Shown: positions 6,769 through 10,149 of the stretch, piece after piece
Layout: every line of letters starts with the position of its first letter
How positions within the stretch are numbered: the stretch's first letter is position 1
Assembly (NCBI GenBank): GCA_023396665.1
Contig: JAEWVL010000195.1
Span: 1 to 10,149, forward strand
Source of the DNA: Spirochaetota bacterium
GTDB taxonomy: Bacteria > Spirochaetota > UBA4802 > JAFGJZ01
DNA: 10,149 nt
Direction: 5' to 3'
Notes under the pieces: generated by a model
The model's input: the letters and a program-made list of their open reading frames with translations, nothing else
What the model was told of the DNA's origin: nothing
Databases searched by the model: none
Made by a program: the position numbers and the translations under genes

Positions 6769-7965
6769 TCAGGCTGAAAAAAACACCGGATGTGTCGGTA
6801 CAAACGAGAATTGTGCGCCGGTTTCGACCGCAACGAGCAATTCGAACGCGTTGTTTGATGTATCTGTCGTTTGTACGATCTTCTTTCTTCCGTCGTAAAA
6901 TTGTTCCGCGCTTACCGAAACCGGAATTCCGTTTTTGTCAAGGGCAATTTCATCGGCGCGAAAGGCGATGCGGCAGGGGCCGTCCGCTGTATCAGTCTGA
7001 AGTCCGAAAAGCGTATCTTTTCCCTTTGAAACCTCATCTGCAACAATGTTGACGGGAAAGTAAGACAGAAGCCGCATCGTGCTTTCGTTGACAGGTTTGT
7101 GATAGACTTCATCCATTGTGCCGGACTGTACCAGTGATCCCCCCTCGAGAATAACGCTGTAGTCGGCAAGACCCGCCGCATCGCGAATGTCACTGCAGGC
7201 GATAATGACGGTAATGCCGTGCACTTCGCTCATTGATCGTATGAGTGCGCTCACGAATTGACGAACCTGCGGTTCTATATTCTTGAAGGGATCATCGAGC
7301 AGAAGCAGTGAAAATTGCTGCATCTGCTTACGCACGATCAGCGCCAGCTGTCGCATTCCCGGAGGGATCTGACGCGCATCCTTTTTGAGATCGATCACAA
7401 GCGGATCGAGGCCGCATTCGGTGAGCATCTGACTGAGTTCTTCATCTGATATCGATTCGTTTGTCTGAAAAGTGATGTTCTTCTTGCCGCTGACATAGGG
7501 GAAAAGTCGCTGGTTTTGAAAAAGAAAACCGATACGTCGTTTCTTCGGGTCTATCGATTCGACATCATCATCTCCGAGCATTATAGTGCCGCTGTATTCC
7601 TGCAGACCTGCGATACAGCGCAACAGAGTCGTCTTTCCGCTGCCGCATTCACCGATTACAGCGCTGATACTTCCGCTTTTAAACAGGGCTGATACCGGTT
7701 GCAGATGAAAAGCTTCGATAGTAGTACTTACGTCTTTAAGTGCAAGCTCCTCGCCAAGTTCTGCTTTTCCGCCGCGATCTTTGTAATTGTTTTTCTTCGC
7801 ATTCACATAGCCCATCAGATCTGAGTAGAGAATGCGCACAGCGCTTCCTATTTTGAAGGCCTCAATCTCATCGGCCTTGATGAGATTATACACCATCTGA
7901 TTCGATATATTTAAAAATTCCGCGACCTCTTTGATCGTCAGAGCCCTGTCTTTTTGCTCGTTCAT
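6769..7965 (-). CDS. Fusion of an excisionase/MerR-type helix-turn-helix with a degenerate MalK-like ABC ATPase
   Basis: A 398-aa cytoplasmic protein. Residues 8-57 form a helix-turn-helix of the excisionase/HTH_17 type (LTIKEVAEFLNIS, VYNLIKADEIEAFKIG, then RILYSDLMGYV). A linker leads to an ABC ATPase domain at about 73-290. Walker A is intact (GECGSGKT, residues 105-112), as is the Q-loop (GFLFQNQ, Gln150). The signature LSGGQ is replaced by IPPGM (200-204). Walker B reads LLLLDDP, with Asp225 in place of the catalytic Glu, and the H-loop His is Ser258 (ACSD). A C-terminal TOBE-like part starts near 315 and contains FRADEI. It should bind ATP but hydrolyse it poorly. GGGAGGGG lies 6 bases before the ATG, so the HTH is part of the translated protein. 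It follows the canonical ATPase by 39 bases. It may pair with that ATPase, act as an ATP-responsive regulator, or both. The domain assignment is secure and the role is inferred. Confidence 0.88.
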   Translation of the reverse strand: MNEQKDRALTIKEVAEFLNISNQMVYNLIKADEIEAFKIGSAVRILYSDLMGYVNAKKNNYKDRGGKAELGEELALKDVSTTIEAFHLQPVSALFKSGSISAVIGECGSGKTTLLRCIAGLQEYSGTIMLGDDDVESIDPKKRRIGFLFQNQRLFPYVSGKKNITFQTNESISDEELSQMLTECGLDPLVIDLKKDARQIPPGMRQLALIVRKQMQQFSLLLLDDPFKNIEPQVRQFVSALIRSMSEVHGITVIIACSDIRDAAGLADYSVILEGGSLVQSGTMDEVYHKPVNESTMRLLSYFPVNIVADEVSKGKDTLFGLQTDTADGPCRIAFRADEIALDKNGIPVSVSAEQFYDGRKKIVQTTDTSNNAFELLVAVETGAQFSFVPTHPVFFSA

Positions 7966-7971
7966 GGTCAG

Positions 7972-7979
7972 CCCCTCCC
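7972..7979 (-). promoter_or_regulatory. Shine-Dalgarno sequence deciding the HTH-ATPase start
   Basis: GGGAGGGG on the minus strand ends 6 bases before ATG 7965-7963. It matters because it places the helix-turn-helix inside the translated protein rather than leaving it as an accidental upstream extension. Confidence 0.7.
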
Positions 7980-8004
7980 TTTCCTGTCGGTGAATATAAG
8001 AGTA

Positions 8005-9108
8005 TCACACGGTTCGTCTGTTTATATTTTCACCGCTCGTTGCGTCAAATTGAAATTGTTCTTTTATTTTGAAAGAAACTTCATCGCCCCGTTCAAAGCT
8101 GTCATGACCGGAGACAACGGCACAGACTGATTCGCCCTTGAAATTGAGCGTCAGAACCAGATCATCCGAAAAGGGACTCTTCTCTGCAAGCATAATGTTC
8201 GCTGTATTCGGGTATGCAGACAAATTCCTGTCGACTAAAATGTTCTGCGGTCTGAATCCGCTGGTCACTCCCGAAACTCCGCCGTCAAGAAGTTCTCCGG
8301 GAAGCGTATTGAGCGCCGGAACCCCGTGAAGCGGATTGAGGAACGTGGCGACGAACAATGACGCCGGGTTTGTGTAAAGCTCTTCGAAGGTTCCGAACTG
8401 TTCTATGACACCGGCATTCATGATGGCAATCCTGTCGGCCAGGAGCAGCGCCTCATGCTGGTCATGTGTCACATAAACCGTCGTTATCGCGAATTCACGC
8501 AAAAGCAGTTTCAGATGTTCTCTGTATTTCTGACGCAGAATCTGATCCAGATTCGAAAACGGCTCATCCATCAAAAATAAGGCGGGCGTTCTGGTGATAC
8601 AGCGTCCGAGTGCGACCCGTTGTTTTTCACCGCCCGAGAGCTGGCGGGGCATACGGTTATAGAGATGCTCGATAGAAACGTCGAGCAGTTTTGCTGTCTT
8701 TTCGAGTTTTGCCTGCGCCTCATCGTCAAGGTCGAGATTTTTCTGACCCCTTTTAAATAAAAACCATGTCAGCATATTCTTCTTTGCGCTGAAATTGGGA
8801 TACAGCGCATAGTTTTGAAACACCATGCCGATACGCCGTTCTCTCATCGGTATTTCTTCAATCGGAACGCCGTCGAAGGTGACGCTTCCCTTATCAGGCG
8901 GAAGCAGACCCGCAATAATTTTGAGCAATGTCGTCTTTCCGCATCCGGAAGGACCCAGAATAACGACGGTTTTTCCGTCTTCAATCGTCATCGAAAGATT
9001 GTCGATCTGTGCCTTCTTTGAACCTGCGAGAAGCAGCGGTTTTTTGGGGAGCAGCGTCATGGGATCGGGAAAACTTTTTGATACCTTCTTTATCTCTATT
9101 GTCGCCAT
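8005..9108 (-). CDS. MalK/UgpC-type ABC transporter ATPase (canonical)
   Basis: A cytoplasmic ATPase of the CUT1 (carbohydrate, glycerol-phosphate and related) import family. I chose ATG 9108 (367 aa) because GGGGAGG lies 4 bases upstream. The more distal ATG at 9132 adds eight residues and has no ribosome-binding site. In that longer numbering the motifs are Walker A GPSGCGKT (60-67), Q-loop VFQNYAL with Gln106, signature LSGGEKQR (165-172), Walker B LFLMDEP with Glu190, D-loop SNLD and H-loop VTHD with His223. A TOBE domain follows from about 280, with GFRPQNILV. An unusual insertion of roughly 15 residues lies between the first strand and Walker A (near PMTLLPKKPLLLAGSKK). All catalytic residues are present. 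No permease or binding-protein gene is nearby, so the transported substrate cannot be read from context. It is the first gene of the operon with the HTH-ATPase and the hydrolase. Confidence 0.93.
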   Translation of the reverse strand: MATIEIKKVSKSFPDPMTLLPKKPLLLAGSKKAQIDNLSMTIEDGKTVVILGPSGCGKTTLLKIIAGLLPPDKGSVTFDGVPIEEIPMRERRIGMVFQNYALYPNFSAKKNMLTWFLFKRGQKNLDLDDEAQAKLEKTAKLLDVSIEHLYNRMPRQLSGGEKQRVALGRCITRTPALFLMDEPFSNLDQILRQKYREHLKLLLREFAITTVYVTHDQHEALLLADRIAIMNAGVIEQFGTFEELYTNPASLFVATFLNPLHGVPALNTLPGELLDGGVSGVTSGFRPQNILVDRNLSAYPNTANIMLAEKSPFSDDLVLTLNFKGESVCAVVSGHDSFERGDEVSFKIKEQFQFDATSGENINRRTV

Positions 9109-9112
9109 AAGA

Positions 9113-9119
9113 CCTCCCC
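9113..9119 (-). promoter_or_regulatory. Shine-Dalgarno sequence deciding the canonical ATPase start
   Basis: GGGGAGG on the minus strand, 4 bases before the ATG at 9108, favours this start over the in-frame ATG at 9132. Confidence 0.65.
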
Positions 9120-9150
9120 GTAATCCGTTCATTGATATCGTAAAGATAAG

Positions 9151-9164
9151 GTTATGATAATAAC
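9151..9164. promoter_or_regulatory. Inverted repeat over the -10 of the ABC operon promoter
   Basis: GTTAT-N4-ATAAC covers the predicted -10 box. A repressor bound here would block the operon. The surrounding DNA is AT-rich, so chance symmetry is plausible. Confidence 0.3.
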
Positions 9165-9182
9165 AGTTAACGAAATAGTCAA
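9154..9182 (-). promoter_or_regulatory. Predicted promoter of the ABC ATPase operon
   Basis: On the minus strand -35 TTGACT (9182-9177) and -10 TATCAT (9159-9154) are separated by 17 bases, and each matches the sigma70 consensus at five of six positions. The predicted leader to the ATG at 9108 is about 40 nt. It is the best promoter-like sequence in the window. Confidence 0.6.
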
Positions 9183-9186
9183 CACA

Positions 9187-9202
9187 TTATAATATATTAT
9201 AA
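9187..9202. promoter_or_regulatory. Perfect 16-bp AT-only palindrome in the divergent control region
   Basis: TTATAATATATTATAA reads the same on both strands. It begins 4 bases beyond the -35 box of the ABC operon and also contains TATAAT (9188-9193), which could be a -10 for the divergent lipoprotein gene with a weak TTAACG -35 (9167-9172, spacing 15). It may be an operator shared by both directions. The 9133-9308 region holds this, the promoter and nothing else that I can identify. Confidence 0.4.
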
Positions 9203-9308
9203 CAGAAAATAATGTAAAACTATAAAATAATAGTAAAAAGGTATATTCCTTGAAAATTTGATAAAAAAATTAATAGACATCGTTTTCAGAATTTCTCATC
9301 CTGTCCCC

Positions 9309-9740
9309 ATGAAAAAAGCAATGATGATACTGTACGTTCTTTTGTTTGTTCTGCTGTTTTCCTGTGCTTATGAGGAGCCCGAAGAACCGATCGAAACAAT
9401 ACCCCTTTCTCTAGACGAGGAACAGGTGGTTGAGTATACGGACAGAAAACAGCTTAAAGAGGATAGGGCTAATTTTTTCACCTTTGCTCCTCCACAGGCG
9501 GCAACATACAGGTTTTCACTTCGTAAGCAGACAATTGATTATGATCTTACCCTCGGGTTATTCGAAGAAAACACCGAATTGAAAGAGCTGCCGGTTTACT
9601 ATGTCAGTAAAAATATCGGTCTTCTCGACGAGGTCATCGAGGCTGAACTAATTCCTGAAACTACCTACCTGATAGAAGTCTGGAACTATGCCGATGCTCT
9701 TGGTTCATGCGTACTGACTGTTGAGACTGTGGCGGAATAA
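9309..9740 (+). CDS. Small lipoprotein with a PPC-like beta-sandwich domain
   Basis: From ATG 9309 the protein has 143 aa, with a compact lipoprotein signal: MKK, a hydrophobic core and the lipobox LFSC, lipidated Cys at 19. An in-frame TTG at 9258 would add 17 residues and give an oddly long n-region, so I prefer the ATG, although neither start has a clear ribosome-binding site. After an acidic linker (EEPEEPIE), residues 53-140 resemble the bacterial pre-peptidase C-terminal (PPC) domain: ANFFTFAPPQAATYRFSL, then YDLTLGLFEE, then an ETTYLIEV strand and a final CVLTVET strand. PPC domains are usually appended to secreted enzymes, and here the domain stands alone. Its role is probably structural or binding in the outer envelope. 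The next exported-protein gene starts 5 bases after the stop, so the two form an operon diverging from the ABC genes. Confidence 0.75.
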   Translation: MKKAMMILYVLLFVLLFSCAYEEPEEPIETIPLSLDEEQVVEYTDRKQLKEDRANFFTFAPPQAATYRFSLRKQTIDYDLTLGLFEENTELKELPVYYVSKNIGLLDEVIEAELIPETTYLIEVWNYADALGSCVLTVETVAE

Positions 9741-9745
9741 TAACC

Positions 9746-10149
9746 ATGCCGGATAAATTGATGAAAACAAATTCTTCGCACTATAAGTTTCTGAATAAAG
9801 TTGTTCTGTGTTCGTGTGCAATTCGAATTACATTTATTCTGGTATTTGGTTTTACCGTTTTATCCGTATTTGCGGGAAACGGTGCTGAAATCATTTACAA
9901 GACCGATCCCGAATACCAGTATTTTGAATTCAGTTCGATAGCCGAGGGGCGAAACAACAGTGGAAATCAGCATGCGATTACCAGAAACGAGTTAAGGTAT
10001 CGTCAACAGATTGATTCATCAGAAACGAAAGATGGAATGACAGCCGGCATTGGATTGGCGCTTGAGCCGGGCATCAGCGCTTATCATAATTCCTATCAGC
10101 AATACCGGGGCAACAATGCGCATTATCCCCTGGGTATGATGTATCTGTA
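9746..10149 (+). CDS. Exported protein, N-terminal part (3' end outside window)
   Basis: The frame is open from ATG 9746 to the window edge, giving 134 residues. A hydrophobic stretch at about residues 19-43, ending SVFAG, looks like a signal peptide with cleavage after Ala43. An internal ATG at 9761 (residue 6) is an alternative start. The mature part begins GNGAEIIYKTDPEYQYFEF and is rich in Asn, Gln, Ser and Tyr, with an alternating polar pattern later. This would suit a beta-rich envelope or outer-membrane protein, but I recognise no family. It begins 5 bases after the PPC lipoprotein stop and is probably co-transcribed with it. The open frame together with the signal peptide supports a real gene. 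Confidence 0.7.
   Translation, partial: MPDKLMKTNSSHYKFLNKVVLCSCAIRITFILVFGFTVLSVFAGNGAEIIYKTDPEYQYFEFSSIAEGRNNSGNQHAITRNELRYRQQIDSSETKDGMTAGIGLALEPGISAYHNSYQQYRGNNAHYPLGMMYL

Noticed and set aside
8995..9132. ATG 9132 as the start of the canonical ATPase
   Set aside because: No ribosome-binding site precedes it, whereas the in-frame ATG at 9108 has GGGGAGG directly upstream.
9258..9308. TTG 9258 as the start of the PPC-like lipoprotein
   Set aside because: The nearest purine-rich box is 16 bases away, and this start would give an unusually long region before the lipoprotein signal core.
1..10149. CRISPR array, tRNA, rRNA, insertion sequence or prophage genes
   Set aside because: Reading both strands showed no regularly spaced repeats, no tRNA-like cloverleaf, no transposase or integrase frame and no attachment-site duplication. 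The excisionase-like HTH is part of the ABC fusion and has no phage context.

Overview
The window is ordinary bacterial chromosome of moderate G+C content, and I see no phage, insertion-sequence, tRNA, rRNA or CRISPR signal. Three secreted proteins have signal peptides and two of them are clear lipoproteins. One of these combines an InlB/Flg_new-type repeat, an FN3 domain and an NHL propeller. These, the MalK-type ATPases and the general style suggest a free-living or commensal spirochaete or another Gram-negative-like lineage. That assignment is an inference of modest confidence, because no taxonomic marker gene is present.

Region 1 (1-3150, + strand) is a nucleoside catabolism operon. It holds the 3' end of a pyrimidine-nucleoside/thymidine phosphorylase, a complete deoC, a PhzF-family gene interrupted by one in-frame TAA, and a complete deoB that overlaps the PhzF frame by ATGA. 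The phosphorylase releases (deoxy)ribose-1-phosphate, DeoB isomerises it to the 5-phosphate, and DeoC splits deoxyribose-5-phosphate into glyceraldehyde-3-phosphate and acetaldehyde. A 32-codon open frame fills the gap between the phosphorylase and deoC, with 4-base overlaps at both ends.

Region 2 (3151-5631) holds two envelope genes facing each other. One is a small exported protein of unknown function (+). The other is a lipoprotein (-) with an InlB-like repeat, an FN3 domain and six NHL-like repeats. The lipoprotein has its own plausible sigma70-type promoter and a leader of about 140 nt containing a nested inverted repeat.

Region 3 (5632-9182, - strand) is the most unusual part. A good promoter precedes three genes in a row. 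The first is a canonical MalK/UgpC-type ABC ATPase. The second is a MalK-like ATPase with an excisionase/MerR-type helix-turn-helix fused to its N-terminus and with degenerate signature, Walker B and H-loop residues. The third is a membrane-anchored Ntn hydrolase of the choloylglycine hydrolase type. No permease or binding protein is present in the window. A perfect 16-bp AT-only palindrome lies 4 bp beyond the -35 box. The arrangement suggests that the fused protein is a regulatory or asymmetric partner of the canonical ATPase, possibly controlling its own promoter.

Region 4 (9183-10149, + strand) starts divergently with a small PPC-like lipoprotein, followed 5 nt later by the 5' end of another exported protein that runs off the window.
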